In this document: positions 35,586-47,334 of the stretch, piece after piece
How positions within the stretch are numbered: position 1 is the stretch's first letter
Layout: every line of letters starts with the position of its first letter
From: Maratus speciosus
Taxonomy: Eukaryota > Arthropoda > Arachnida > Araneae > Salticidae
Length of the DNA: 64,000 nucleotides
Direction: 5' to 3'
Assembly (NCBI GenBank): GCA_963932465.1
Contig: OZ010786.1
Location: 540,395,073 to 540,459,072, forward strand
The notes under the pieces: model-generated
Seen by the model: the letters and a program-made list of their open reading frames with translations, nothing else
Database searches by the model: none
Told to the model about the DNA's origin: nothing
Translations under genes and position numbers: made by a program

Positions 35586-35761
35586 TCTTTTTAAATGTGT
35601 GTGTACTTATTTATTTACACCGATATATTAAAAAATTAAAAATAATTAATTTTGTAATACATTAGTTTAATATAACAGTATTCCATAGATTCAATATGAT
35701 TATAATTTAATTAAGTTCAAATATATAGTGTTTCAATTTGTAATGCAATAATGTATAATAG

Positions 35762-35937
35762 AGGGTTCGTACGGGTACCGTTATTTTCAAGGCCAAATAT
35801 CAAAATTTTTGTACAGAAAAATAAATCTAGTTTAAACGGACGAAATTTCGACTTATTTCAGGAGAGATTTTCCATAAAAAAATACTGGTAACGAATAATT
35901 TCTTAGTCTGGAAATTCAAGCACCCGTACGGACCCTG
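35762..35937. mobile_element. Short hAT-type MITE, 176 bp
   Basis: The left end AGGGTTCGTACGGGT and the reverse complement of the right end CAGGGTCCGTACGGGTGCTT share 14 of 15 core bases. CAGGGTCCGTACGGGT is an end I associate with arthropod hAT-like MITEs. Flanking TAATA is present on both sides, a partial target-site duplication. No coding capacity. Confidence 0.65.
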
Positions 35938-36026
35938 TAATACGAATTACAGATTTAAATGATGGTTAATTAGTTTGTTTATGATTCGTTATTTTTTTTG
36001 CCCCAACAAAATAAATCAGTAAAATA

Positions 36027-36029
<3 letters not shown>

Positions 36030-36061
<32 letters not shown>
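36030..36061. repeat. (TA)n microsatellite
   Basis: About 15 TA dinucleotides. Confidence 0.9.
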
Positions 36062-36064
<3 letters not shown>

Positions 36065-37960
36065 CGGGCTGTCTTTCAATCCTTAAATCTGTTTTTCAAA
36101 TAGTTTGTTACAAATGGTTTCTGTTTTCTTATTCATACATTTTGATAATCGCTGTAAATTTCATACGGTTTTGGGGAACGCAAATCACAAAAGAAACAAA
36201 GCTGAAATAGCATGAGTTAACAGACTTTCAACGAAAATTCCAAGCTAAAAGTACCCATTCGCGATCGGTCCCCAAAGTAGAAGTAGCATCTTTAGCGATT
36301 AGTACTTGGGAGCGTGACCAATTGAAAAAATCCTCCTCTGCTCGGCCTACAGGTGCAGGTAGATTTCGAAGACAAGTAACAATTTCGCCAATAAAAACTA
36401 AATCAGGATTAGAGATAAACCCACTTTAACAATTTTGACCAGTTTTTAATTTCATTTTTATATAAGTGCTAGTTTCAGCAGAATACTGTTAAGGCCAGTA
36501 TTTAAAAAAATATTTTTCCATGCTCAACAACTCGAAATTTTCTGACACATTTTCAGATTCATTTTTAAAAGGTAAAACACGAAACTTGCTGACGTGATTT
36601 CTTGACACATTCATAAGCGACCCATGCTTTTATTTTTCGTTCGATGAATTCGAACTTAATTTATAAACAATTATTTTCTCAGTAGGTCCATATTTTTCGA
36701 TTCCAACACAATCACTTCGAGAAATTCTGTTCAAAATACCCACTTTGACATCATTTTAAAAATTACATTCAGCCTCTATTAAAACTTTGACCATTATGGC
36801 ACATTATATAGTTTCTGCATAAGATAACCTACTAATTGAATGCATTTGGAAGTAAAGTAAATTTAAAAATGAGTCAGGAAATAAGCAGTTTGGATTCGAG
36901 TATATCCTTAATACCATATATTTTTCTGCAATCTCGGTGTATTTTTAATTTGTTTTTGCTTTACGCATTGGTCCTATCAAAACTTTGTCAATATAAAAGT
37001 TGTAGATAATATTTAGAAAATATATAATAAATTCATGTGGATTTGATATCTTGTGAATCGACAAAGTTATAGATTTTTTTTCTTCTTCAACCCCCCCCCC
37101 CTTTTTTTTTATTTTTATGAGTTAAGAATTGGTCCTATCAGACTCTTCTGAATATAAAAGTTGTAGATAATATTAAGGCAATTTATAATAGATTTAATTG
37201 GATTTTATATCTTGAGAATTAACGAAGTTATGATTTTTTTTCTCCCCAAAACCTTTTTTATTTCGCCCCTTGAGCCCATTTTTAATTTTATCAAAAATCT
37301 GTCATACATAAATTTTTGGGCCCATTTTTAGAAGTAATAATAACTTTAAACTGAGTCGATATGTATTATAATTGAGAAGTTTTGGAGTTTTTTAGTTTTC
37401 ACAAAAACCCTTTCTTTTTCAATCCCCTTGGTCCCATTTTGCCCATCCACGAACTTGACCGATATTTTATGCCCTTGATCTTATGTATCAGTTTTGAAAA
37501 GATTTGTGCAGAATTATGGAACTTAACGTGTCCATAAAAAAAGTGATATATATATACTTCACCATTTCAAAATGCCAAAACACCATAACTCCAAAAGGAA
37601 GGTGTATATCTGCAAAAATTTTTTAACTATAAAATACTTAAAAAAACAAGAAAGACAGGTAAAAAAAAAAAAAAAAAAAAAAAAAGTCTGTTTTTCGTCA
37701 GTGGGAGGACAGACAAAAAACTAACTCCACACCCACTTTTAAAATTTGCAGGTTTATGAACACACGTCCATCCCGCATTCAATATTGAAAAACTATTGTC
37801 ATTTCATTGTCCAAATTCCATAAAAAACTAAAATAACCCAAATTGAAAGAAAAAAGCATAATATTAACAATACAAAAATTATCATTAACAATACAAAAAC
37901 AAAAAAGTTTTAATAAAAAAGTCTTTTATAAAAATACTTAAAAATTGCCATTAAAATAAA
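36062..37960. other. Unassigned repeat-like block of unit B
   Basis: This 1.9-kb stretch has no counterpart noticed in units A or C and so may be an inserted element. A 161-bp tandem repeat lies at 36960-37290. Statements on ends are not possible: no matching inverted termini were found. A GC-richer patch at 36230-36370 has no recognised coding motif. Confidence 0.35.
36960..37290 (+). repeat. 161-bp tandem repeat, two clear units
   Basis: TTGGTCCTATCA...AATATAAAAGTTGTAGATAA occurs at 36969 and 37130, followed in both by TATAATA.ATT...TGGATTT.ATATCTTG.GAAT. A third, much weaker unit may follow to about 37440. Confidence 0.75.
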
Positions 37961-38161
37961 AACAAAAGAAATTAACTTGACATGCATGAATGCAGAAGAA
38001 ACGTGCGCCCTCCAAACCTGCGAATAAAATTTCTCAAAACATGAAAAACAGTAATACCTGTATAATGTTCCTCACCCGTCAACAATAAACAAATAATTTT
38101 TCTTCCGAAGCCATTTTGATAATAGTGATCAATTGATAATAGCGTTGAAATTCTGGACAAA

Positions 38162-38611
38162 TTGCCTTTGACTCCTCTGAAAATGCAGGTATTCGACTTT
38201 GAAAAACTGTTCACCAATATACCTATTGATTCTCTTTATGATGTTTTAATTATTTTTGATGTTTTTAGTATAAATGATGAATTAAATATTAATAGAGATT
38301 TATTTTTAAGTTTATGTCATTTCTGTTTTTATAATAATTATGTAACTTTTAACAATACCTTTAATCAGATTTGTGGTATAGGGATGGGGACAAACTATTC
38401 TAGTACAGCAGCAAATTTATTTTTGTTTTATTATGAATTTAAATATACTATAAAATATAATAAGTCTTTAAAGGTCTTTAGGTATATTGGTGATATTTTG
38501 ATTTTTAATTTTGATTTTTCTCATGAATATGATATTATATATCCAAATTGTTTAAAGTTGAATAGAGCAAACCGTGATGATTATAATGCAGAATTTTTGG
38601 ATATTTTATAA
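38162..38611 (+). pseudogene. Reverse-transcriptase fragment, Penelope-like, catalytic motif changed
   Basis: A 149-codon open frame holding the palm motifs of a retroelement reverse transcriptase: motif A FDFEKLFTNIPI at residues 11-22, motif B GIGMGTNYSSTAANLFLFYY at about 73-92, motif C RYIGDILIF at about 107-115 and motif D-like YPNCLKLN..NRDDYNAEFLDI at the end. FTNIP in motif A and the motif B form suit Penelope-like elements, but a related retroelement is possible. Motif C reads YIGD where active enzymes have YxDD, so one metal-binding aspartate is lost. The fingers upstream and everything downstream are missing. The ATG is only the first in frame. Confidence 0.7.
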
Positions 38612-38984
38612 TACAAAATGGCGGTAGAAACGAAAAATATTTTTTTACGCACCTTATTAAGTGGCATATCATTCTATAGGTCTTTCAAAATGAAGACGAT
38701 GTTTCGTTGACTATTTTACAGTCAGAAGCTCCCTTTAAATATTACACAACCTGGAACTTATGGATCTCTACCTTTACTGAAACTCTAACCTTCATAGACA
38801 TCTATAGGCCTCATCAAAACAGTGTTTATAGATAGGAACTAACTATTAAACAAAACTTAAAAGTCATCAATACAAGTAAATAAAGAAAATATGTAAGTAA
38901 TATAAAAAATACCTTCACATTGATGAGAAATAATTAATTAGTTCGCTTTTTACGCAGTCGTGTTTTTTGACTTTTTTAAATTTA

Positions 38985-39200
38985 TTTAATTTTTAGGTCT
39001 CCTATCTGTAAGTTGATCTCCTTTTAGCCTTATTCTCTTCCTTTTCTCTGTGCGAATCACTCAGTTCAAAAGAGCGAAGTAATTTCTGTGTAGAAAGTGG
39101 GGATAATTTCAGAACATCACCCGTAATTTCATTTTCGATTGTTCCTGTTAGCTTAAATGGAGCAGAAATAAAGTTTTATGTTCGGAAGTTTCTGTTTTAG
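38985..39200 (+). promoter_or_regulatory. Unit B counterpart of the splice-like block with AATAAA
   Basis: TTCAAAAGAGCGAAGTAA, GTGTAGAAAGTGGGGATAAT and AGCAGAAATAAAGTTTTATG match unit A at 27732-27845 almost exactly. The junction itself has changed: TATCTGTAAGTT replaces TATCTAGGTAAGTC, so the AG is lost, though TTTTTAGGTCTCC lies just before it. AATAAA is kept at 39177-39182. Confidence 0.4.
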
Positions 39201-39384
39201 AAAATCTCCGCATTCTCCATGAAATATATTAATTAAAAATTTCATGCCGTTGTTAATGCAAAGACATAGCACGAAGGACAACATGAAGGATTTTTCATAT
39301 TAATTTGTGGTAAATTTAATGAAATATAATTATCTCTTTTAAAAGTTGCATTTATTGACACACGGTTTAATTTTAATGCAATTA

Positions 39385-39385
<1 letters not shown>

Positions 39386-39422
<37 letters not shown>
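39386..39422. repeat. Poly(A) run, 37 bases
   Basis: It follows the splice-like block by about 200 bp. Units A and C have T-rich runs at the matching place (28029 and 54170). Confidence 0.95.
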
Positions 39423-39425
<3 letters not shown>

Positions 39426-39499
39426 GAACAAATATATAGAACATTAGTCTTATCAAAGCAGTATATTTACATTTGAAATTCATAATGTGCGCGATAGAA

Positions 39500-40330
39500 T
39501 TCCTCCTTAGATTTTTACCAATGCACATTTAAATGTGGTGGATACTTTCAGCATTCCAACCCTCTTAGCTATTTTTTTTTTATATAAAAGAATTTTATTA
39601 CCAGTTAATGTAATTTTAATGGAAAATGTATTATATTTATACTTGATAAAATCAGCACGTCATACGGAATATGAATTCGGTTCTCCCACAGAAGTATGTT
39701 TAAACCTTAAATATTTTTTTTTTCTGTTTTGCAGCGTTAAATAATAACAGCGTAAAAGGTTTTTCGCAAAACTTATTTTCTCATTTTTATTGCCTATAAC
39801 ACCAAACGAAAGCAGTCTGCACCCACACAATGGTATTTGTCCTCCCTAGCACCAGGTCTGATTTTATTATATATAGGGATTGCTGCGATCTATGCTATAA
39901 ATTTTTGGCCATTTATTTAATTAATTTTAATAAAATTAATTTCAATTTAATTTCGTCGCATTGGCTTAAAAGGTCTCGATTATCAAAATAGTCATATCAA
40001 GAGTCACATAGTCAATAATCACAGTCATATATAGCGTCAACAATAATCATAGTCATATATAGCGCTTATCAAAATATCTTGTACACAAGTTTTTTTATTA
40101 ATAAATTTATTTATGCAATAAAACAATTAGAAATATTAATTTTACATAATATCATCATTCCCCCAGAGATAAACCATATCCTCCATTCAGTTTCCTATCA
40201 ACACCAAACGGAAGAGTTCTGAGCTAAAGTGCTAATTTCAGACCAGATTTAAAAGGAAAATTACCAGCATTCCAGCAAAACATTATCTTACAAGTATCGA
40301 GTTTAACGACCGAGCATTAAACATTTTTTT
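39500..40330. other. Unit B stretch with a short internal duplication, no gene
   Basis: TATAACACCAAACGAAAGCAGT near 39799 and TATCAACACCAAACGGAAGAG near 40187 begin two related blocks of about 70 bp that both run to a CAG(A/G)TCTGATTT or CAGACCAGATTT end. No coding motif is seen. Confidence 0.4.
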
Positions 40331-40582
40331 ATTTAAATTCTTCTATACACTCTTTATTTTAACTTATATTCTTGTTTTTATGTAAGGAAGAATTTTGTAA
40401 TCGTTTTTCCTTCACTTCCCCATTTGGTAGAATTATAAAATTGTGTACAAGTGTGTTTATGATGATAATGAAATATTTTAATATTTTTCGAAGGGCAGTT
40501 TTTCGTTTGACGGTCCTAAATAGATAGATGACGGTCATAAATCGATAAATGACGGTCCAAAATACAAAAAAAGTAAGATGTA

Positions 40583-41629
40583 CAGTCGTGGAAAAAACCC
40601 CTACTAACCCCTCAAAATATTATCGTAGAAGAAAGTTACTGGTACCGAACGATTGGGAATAAAATCTACTTTTATATGATGTATTTAAAATTTGCTTCGA
40701 ATCATAAAAACGAATCATGACTTTGTTTTTTTTTTTCAATAGTAGTACACAATTCTGACAGCATAAATTAACTCTACACCCTTCAATTAGTCTAAAAACA
40801 AATTTTTATGAAAGTCTTACCATAATTTTCCGAGAAATTAATTATGTTTAAACGAGCGTATTTTAAGGGCTGTATCCAAATTGAAGTTCGGTACTCGATT
40901 GTTAACCAAATGATCTCCCTTCTTGATCAAGGCACCTTAAGCAGTCAATTAAGCCTGTTACATTACAGGATAGCATAAGAAATTTAAAAATATTTAGTCA
41001 CTTCTATCATAGACGGCCACTTAAAACCTCATTTTGCCATTTTTTAAGCATAATTTGAAAACTACTTGGAAGAAAAATGTGAAATTTTTGATTTCCATAG
41101 AGCAGGATTTAATAAATCTGAATCCATCAAAAAAATTGTAGGTTGCAATTCATAAATTTTTTAATATTAAATTCATCATAATTCATATCAGAAAATTATA
41201 AAAATTGCAAATTCAATGTATTTATGTTTGAGTATATTAGTATTAATGCCACACAAAAAATTAAAACATTAGGATCATAATTTCAGAAATTATAAATAAA
41301 AATATGAAAATGTAATTTAACATTAGAAGCATTAAATTTTGAATGTTTATAATGCAAAAACTTATCATTCAAATGACTTGAAATTTGATGTCTAGGCATA
41401 GTTTGAGCCAAATATTTTAAATATCTAGTTAAAATTGGGTATTACCATTGAAATAAAATGAAGTTTGGATTCGTTTTAATATGTAGATGGCCCTTAAGCA
41501 AATTTTATATATGTCATTTAAAAGTAGACTTTATTTCCAATCGTTCGGTACCAGTAACTTTCGTCTTCGTTAATTTGTTGAGGACTTAGTAGGGGGTGTT
41601 TACTTTTTTTCCACGACTGTACAAATAAA
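40583..41629. mobile_element. Non-autonomous Tc1-type element, 1.05 kb
   Basis: It is flanked by TA (40581-40582 and 41630-41631). The left end CAGTCGTGGAAAAAACCCCT and the mirrored right end CAGTCGTGGAAAAAAAGTAA begin inverted arms of about 100 bp sharing AAAGTTACTGGTACCGAACG and ATTGG.AATAAA.TCTACTTT. CAGT ends with a TA duplication are typical of Tc1-like transposons. The interior carries no transposase, so it is a deletion derivative or MITE. Confidence 0.85.
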
Positions 41630-41815
41630 CTTTATGCTTTAAAAGTGCATACGAGTAACGTTACAACAACAATTGAGTTGATTATACGTTAAACAACATT
41701 CAAGAAATAAGTCAACAGAATGGTAAACGGCAACAACAACAACAAAAAAAAAATGATTTTAAACTCTAAATGTAGAAAATATAAATGAAAACTAAAAGTT
41801 ATATATTAGGTCTAC

Positions 41816-42046
41816 CGGAAAATTCTTTCCGATAACATTATTTCACGCCTACTTTTTTAAATTCAAATTTCTTCACAAGCACTATTTTTTTGAAATGGTA
41901 AAATTCCCATTGTTTTCACCTTAATGTTAAATGTGAAAACAATGGGAATTTTACCATTTCAAAAAAGTAGTGCCATTGAAGAAATCTGAATTTTAAAAAT
42001 GTGGGCTTGAAGTAGCATTATCGGACAGAACTTTCCGATAACCTAA
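41816..42046. mobile_element. mariner-type MITE, about 230 bp
   Basis: The left end TTAGGTCTACCGGAAAATTC and the mirrored right end TTAGGTTATCGGAAAGTTCT start arms of about 110 bp that fold back on each other, sharing GAAATGGTAAAATTCCCATT then GTTTTCAC. TTAGGTnnnCCGGAAA..TT ends suit mariner elements. TA is not clear on both sides. Confidence 0.75.
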
Positions 42047-42222
42047 AACATTATTAAATGAATAATATATTTATGACATTTAGAAAATATATTAAAATAA
42101 TAGAATTGAAGTGTGTGTCAGTTCGTAAACAAATTATATGAAAAAAGTCACACATTATGGAATTTCATCAAGTACAAGTTTAAAATAAGTTACATTATCT
42201 AAAAGTCGTAAAACTTTAAAAA

Positions 42223-43191
42223 GTATAGGGTGAAACCCCCGATAACTGGCTCCTTAAGGATTGTTTCTTGTTTAAATCATCATTACAATGTTTTAAATAT
42301 ATTCTATTTTTGCTTTGTTTTCGACAGTACAGTAAGAATATACGAGCATATATCAATAAGTTTTTGGTCACACATATAAATAATTAAGAGAAATTTAAGA
42401 AATTCCTACATTGTATTAGTCATTTTCTATATAATCACCGTGCACAGTAACACACTTCTGTAAACGTTATTTCAAAGAAAGGGGGTAGGATGTATTACAG
42501 GATGAGCGATAGTAGACACAAAGGGGGGGGGGGGATTTTTCTAACTTTTGCGACCCCAACATGTGACATATTGTTGGGAAGGCTTGTGACCACTTATTCA
42601 TGTTATCTAGATCCCGAGCCCCTCCCCCCAAGTTTTCCCGCGGGGAGGCGGCATGAAATATGTATGCAAAATTTAGAAAAGTGCCTCCTTGAGGGTAAAT
42701 TTTTGTTGAGAGCGTGTCGGTAAAAGTTCGAAAAATGACCCCCTTTTGGTTATCTATCGCGCCTCCTGGAATACACCCTCAACCCTCTCTTTAAAATATC
42801 GGTTGCACAAATGTGTTACTGTGCACGGTGACTATATCAAAAAGGACAAATACAATGTAGCAATTTCATAATTTTCAATCAGTTAGTTCTATGTGAGGGC
42901 AAAAATTTATTGATTCACACTTGTACTAAAAAAATTATTGTTAACAATTTTTTTTTAATTATACTTTAAATAATTAAAAATTAATGTTTTTCATAAATAT
43001 GGTCAATAACTCCAGTAACTGACGCCATGCCTTTTTCGAAAAACCAATAACTGAAAATATTCTATAACTTTTTTGTTATCACTAGATAGCATTTCTTTGT
43101 AGACTTTTACAAGAAAATGCTTATTTCAGTATAATTTTTGCTGAAGTGCCAGTTACGAGGTAAGCAAGAAAAACTGCGGGTTTCATCATAC
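42223..43191. mobile_element. Element with GGGTGAAACCC ends, itself interrupted
   Basis: The left end GTATAGGGTGAAACCCCCG is followed by ATAACTGGC. The reverse complement of the right end GTATGATGAAACCCGCAGTT is followed further in by GTAACTGGCACTTC. The ends agree with indels. The interior has no coding sequence and contains the inserted element 42428-42837. Unit similarity to 10.5 kb resumes just after it (43255). Confidence 0.5.
42428..42837. mobile_element. 410-bp inverted-repeat element
   Basis: The left arm ATATAATCACCGTGCACAGT continuing AACACAC is mirrored by ATATAGTCACCGTGCACAGT continuing AACACAT. The arms stay similar for about 100 bp (GTATTACAGGA and GTATTCCAGGA, GGGGG runs, TTTTTC.AAC). 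The interior is GC-richer, with the block CCCGAGCCCCTCCCCCC. The open frame at 42490 is a chance frame. Confidence 0.8.
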
Positions 43192-43254
43192 ATTCTTTAA
43201 AATATTAGCTATTTTGAAGAGGAAAACTTTTTTGTAGAATGATCCAAGTTTAAA

Positions 43255-43760
43255 ACATTCTATCTGTTATTTTTTAACATTAAAATTGTTATTTATATCT
43301 ACTTTATAACGTCTTCACAAAAATAATAATCATAATTTTGATGCATAATCTTTCATAAAATTCTTAATAACATACGTTAATATAAAACTTTAAAAGATAA
43401 ATATCCAAAATAATGAACGATAGTTTAGAAAAGGTTAAATTCTTATGGTTAATATCTTATAATTAGATGATATTTACACTACAAATATTATAATTTTATT
43501 TTTCTGCGGATACCCGAAAATAAAAACTGAGGTACATATCAGGTCAAATTATGATGTTTTTAATGCAAATACGGTAACTATTATACAATTAATGAGCTAC
43601 TATGTCGGAAAAGCAAACTAATCATTGCTAAACAGAATTATAAAAAAAAGTTATGTTATTAAAAAAGGATGTGTATACATCTCCTACTATAAATTTATTT
43701 TTGTCGTCTAATGAAGATAAAAACATACTTAATAGAAGATAAGATTAATTTGTTTCGAGA
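43255..43760 (+). repeat. Diverged duplicate of 10500-11080
   Basis: Collinear with the 10.5-kb copy: ATAATCATAATTTTG, CATAAAATTCTTAATAACAT, AGATGATATTTA, GATGTTTTTAATG, TCGGAAAAGC and ATAAGATTAAT blocks occur in the same order. Confidence 0.5.
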
Positions 43761-44240
43761 TAGGCTAAACAAAAAAATCTTTATTGTTGATAGTGGTTTA
43801 AATAATATTATCCACAAAATATTTGTGGAGCTTAAGCAGGTATGATTATTCAATTCAGATGAAAATTTTGATTTCATTAATTAATCAGCCATAGAGACCT
43901 TAGATTAAGCTATAACTTAATTTCTCCACTATTTCTTTTAAATTGTACAGATAGTTATTCATAGTATCGAGCTTTATAGCTATGCTTTTTTTACTTTTCA
44001 TTTTCCTGTTACTTTTTTAAGTTGACACTGTATTTTATATATTTCTAATTCCATTTTAGAAGGCTGACTTGCGATTTATAGAAAAACACATCTATTCTGA
44101 CACACAACTTCTTCTGACGTAGTTATATCGAGTCATTTTTGTGAGCTAGTAACTCGTCATCAAATTGAGGGAAGAACAAAACAAACAAATTTAAAGCAAT
44201 ATTTAATAAACAGTCAAGTGCGAGTATTTCTCACACACAG

Positions 44241-46210
44241 AGGGTTCCGTAGTATAAATACATGAATTTGTAATTGTGCTCAAAGAATACTAAGACCTTA
44301 AAAAAAAAAAAAAAAACCTATACAACATAGTGTTGTGTATAACTGTATATACTAGTACCATAAAAGATATGGAACCTAAATAATATCAAATATAGCTATT
44401 CTGTATAACTCATTTTTTATTATTGTCGTAATCTGTTTATGATGAGCTTAATTCGGCACTGACAATAAAAGCAGTGCATATTTAAACTTCATGTGGCATT
44501 TCATAAAACTAAATTCATCGTAGTAATAACCTTTATATCTACAATGTTAGCTAAAACAAAACCTTTGTTCAAAGCTTAAATTTGGCATTGTGCTAAGCAC
44601 GCTTCAAAGTGAGGTCGCAAAGTTGCAAAGAGGCTTCTGTCCTTGCCGCGTTTTTCCAGATAGGTTTTTAATTAACTTTTAAAGTCACTCGAGACGTATT
44701 GAGAGATCCACTCAATGCAAATGCAAACTAGTCGCAAATTCCATAGTATTTATGCAAATCATTCTAATTAAGTGCTCTCAACACTCTTCAAAATATTAGA
44801 AATTTTAATTTTATTAGATGTTAAACTCCTATTTCTTCTGAACATTTCCATATGGCTGTTTCCTAGAAATTCCCATTAGAAGAGAAGTTATGGCTTTTAG
44901 AATTATACCCACTCAATAGCTGAAGCAGCGTTTCCGAAACTTTGAAGTTATTTTTCTGCAAAACAAGTTTTTGGTCATAACGCGCAGGGTACCTCAAAAA
45001 CTTCTGAATATTTTTTCATGAAATTTTCGAAACGTATATTTTATGTTAGTCTGTATAAACTGAAACGTAAAATTTCCTTTTATTGTTCAAAAAATATTTT
45101 TTAGGTCATTATACTGTTGAAATTTTCAAAATTTTGTATTAGCTAAATACAACTTTGCATTTAAAATATAAAATGTTTCAAATACAAATGTATTTAAATT
45201 CAAGGTAATTATTACAATCTGAAGTATAAGTAGGCACCAACATTTTCATTTAGATGCAATATTTATTTTGTGATCCTGCGCGTAAAATCTTATGCCTTTT
45301 TTTTCTGCTCGACAAATGTCGAACAGTTTCGAGCCCCCTATAAATACTGATTCTGCATCTTGCAATTTTTTAAATACATGATAAGAAAGAGCATAATTAT
45401 ATCTTTCATCCCAATAAAAATTGTGTTTTTAAATCATATGCATTTTAAGACATTAAATGTTGCAAATGGTCTTTTTTTTTAAATTTTTCTAATTTGAAGA
45501 GTCCTGAGACCCCTTAAATTAGTCTATTTTTAACAATTTGACGTTTATTGCTTTTATATTGCTACTGGGCATTACATTACACTTATATATCATTAAAAGT
45601 TGTTAACTAGGCATAGAGTACGCCGCCCCTGTCATTATGTATATCCAAACTGTCCGTATCTTTAAGGGTTAATATCTCAACTAATTACTGACAATTTTTT
45701 TCAAAAATCATTATCAACAATGCTTTTATACTTCTGTTACGATAGGTACCTCCAGCGCTGCTCAACACTTTTGCTGAATGTCCGTAAAACGAAATTTGTG
45801 TGTAACAGAAAAGTGCGATTTTCTCAAAAACTATGTGGCCTAGGGTAATCGCTACGACTTCCCTTCAAGGTTTAAGTTTGCGTCTACTACCTCTATTTTT
45901 GTCATAATTTTAGTTTAAGTAAATTCGGAATTAGATGGGGGGGGGGGACAAATTTTTGCGCTTGAAAATATAATACCTAAAATTTAAACGAATGTATTTT
46001 TGAGTTCATCGTTACGAAAGTTTTCACATGATGATCTGAACGATGATCTGTTTAATGATCTGAACATATGTGGGTCAATAGTCTTTATTGCTTCCCCGAA
46101 TTTGAAATTTCCACGTTCCATAGTTTACGAGTAAAATGCCTGTGACAGACAGACAGACGCAGGAGTGATCTTATAATGGTTCCGTTTTTACTTTTTAAGT
46201 ACGGCACCCT
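44241..46210. mobile_element. 2-kb element with AGGGTTCCGTA-type ends
   Basis: AGGGTTCCGTAGT opens the element and the reverse complement of the right end is AGGGTGCCGTACTTAAAAAG, followed inwards by CGGAACCATTATAAGATCAC and a CTGTCTGTCTGTC run. The ends-plus-microsatellite layout matches a type common in arthropod genomes. No transposase motif was found. No target-site duplication is evident, and the terminal match is short, so the left boundary is less certain. Confidence 0.55.
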
Positions 46211-46796
46211 AAAAATAAATAAATCTATGTACTTCAAACTTAAATTATAAAAATAATGTGCAAAGATAAAAAGTGAATATAAACGTTTTTATACGGTGGT
46301 CAAATACATTTATGAATTAGTTTTAATAAAAAAATATGTACCTCTCGTCTATCCGGATTTTTCGCATATCCTGATTACTCCAGTTTACGTTAATTTGGTT
46401 ATAACAGTTTCTACTGTAATAAATGTAAATACATGTCAAAACGTTAATTAATGTTCAAGATTTTGTTTTATCATATTTAAAGGAAGAATACTAGTATTTT
46501 TTTCTAATCAATACATTTAATGTGTTAATCTAAGAAAAATAATTCATAATTATGAATCTCTAACTTGATAGCTATTTAAATTCTAAATGGAGAATAAACC
46601 TTTAAATAAATATAAAAAGTAAAATGTTTTAAAATGAAATTCTACAATTTTCTATTTTGGCGGTATGTCCAGATTGAAATATCTCAAAATCAAAATAATA
46701 TCAATTTCTGTTACAATTCATAAATGCTCATGCTAAAAATTATAACTTCATGTGAAACATGAAAAACATGAAGCATGCAGCACTTTTTGAAAAACA

Positions 46797-46808
46797 ATAT
46801 ATATATAT

Positions 46809-46847
<39 letters not shown>
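46797..46847. repeat. (TA)n with TACA interruptions
   Basis: Two TA tracts separated by CATACATACATA, near the unit B/unit C boundary. Confidence 0.9.
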
Positions 46848-46849
<2 letters not shown>

Positions 46850-47305
46850 CTTGCACAGTAGTTATTCAATTTATTACCCACATTACAACAACATTATGAA
46901 TACGTGGGTATTCTAATTCTATTCATTCACTCAACAAATTGCCACAGATCACCCATTCCATTACATATATTTCGAAACTATGGATAAAAATATTACTCAT
47001 AAATAAAATTATAATGCTAAGATAAATTATGCCAAAGTAATTGCAAAAGTTGCATTTTGTTTTTTCTTTAAGAATGTGACGGGGGTAGAATATTCTTTAT
47101 TTTTTAGGGACTGTATCAATCATATTAATCTTACTAATTTCTTGACACGGGTATTAAATGGAATTTAACAAGTTAAAAACGTTGAAATATGCTTATTTTT
47201 GTATTAGTTCTGCAGTCATGATTTAAATCTGCCTGATATTTTCTGACAGATTTCTTTTACATATGAAGGATTGTATATTGTACATTTTATATGTTAATCA
47301 TACAG

Positions 47306-47334
47306 AAAAAAAAAAAAAAAAAAAAAAAAAAAAA
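47306..47334. repeat. Poly(A) run, 29 bases
   Basis: Uninterrupted A. In unit B the matching position (32284) is an AAAT/AG run, so the site is unstable in both. Confidence 0.95.

Larger units (their letters stand above)
31740..46840 (+). repeat. Segmental duplication unit B (boundaries approximate)
   Basis: It carries the same ordered anchors as unit A at 31873, 32090, 33680, 33990, 34472, 34970, 39000, 40325 and 40470, with its own insertions: a foldback element, several MITEs, a Tc1-type element, a reverse-transcriptase fragment and a 2-kb element. Its 43255-43760 stretch matches 10500-11080. The start-to-start spacing to unit A (GCATCAATCTC anchor) is about 16.0 kb and to unit C about 15.0 kb. 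Confidence 0.75.

Noticed and set aside
37972..38217. Minus-strand frame overlapping the reverse-transcriptase fragment
   Set aside because: It overlaps the start of the recognised plus-strand domain and has no family motif.
42490..42723. 77-codon open frame with a glycine run
   Set aside because: It lies wholly within a 410-bp inverted-repeat element and its glycine run comes from a G homopolymer.
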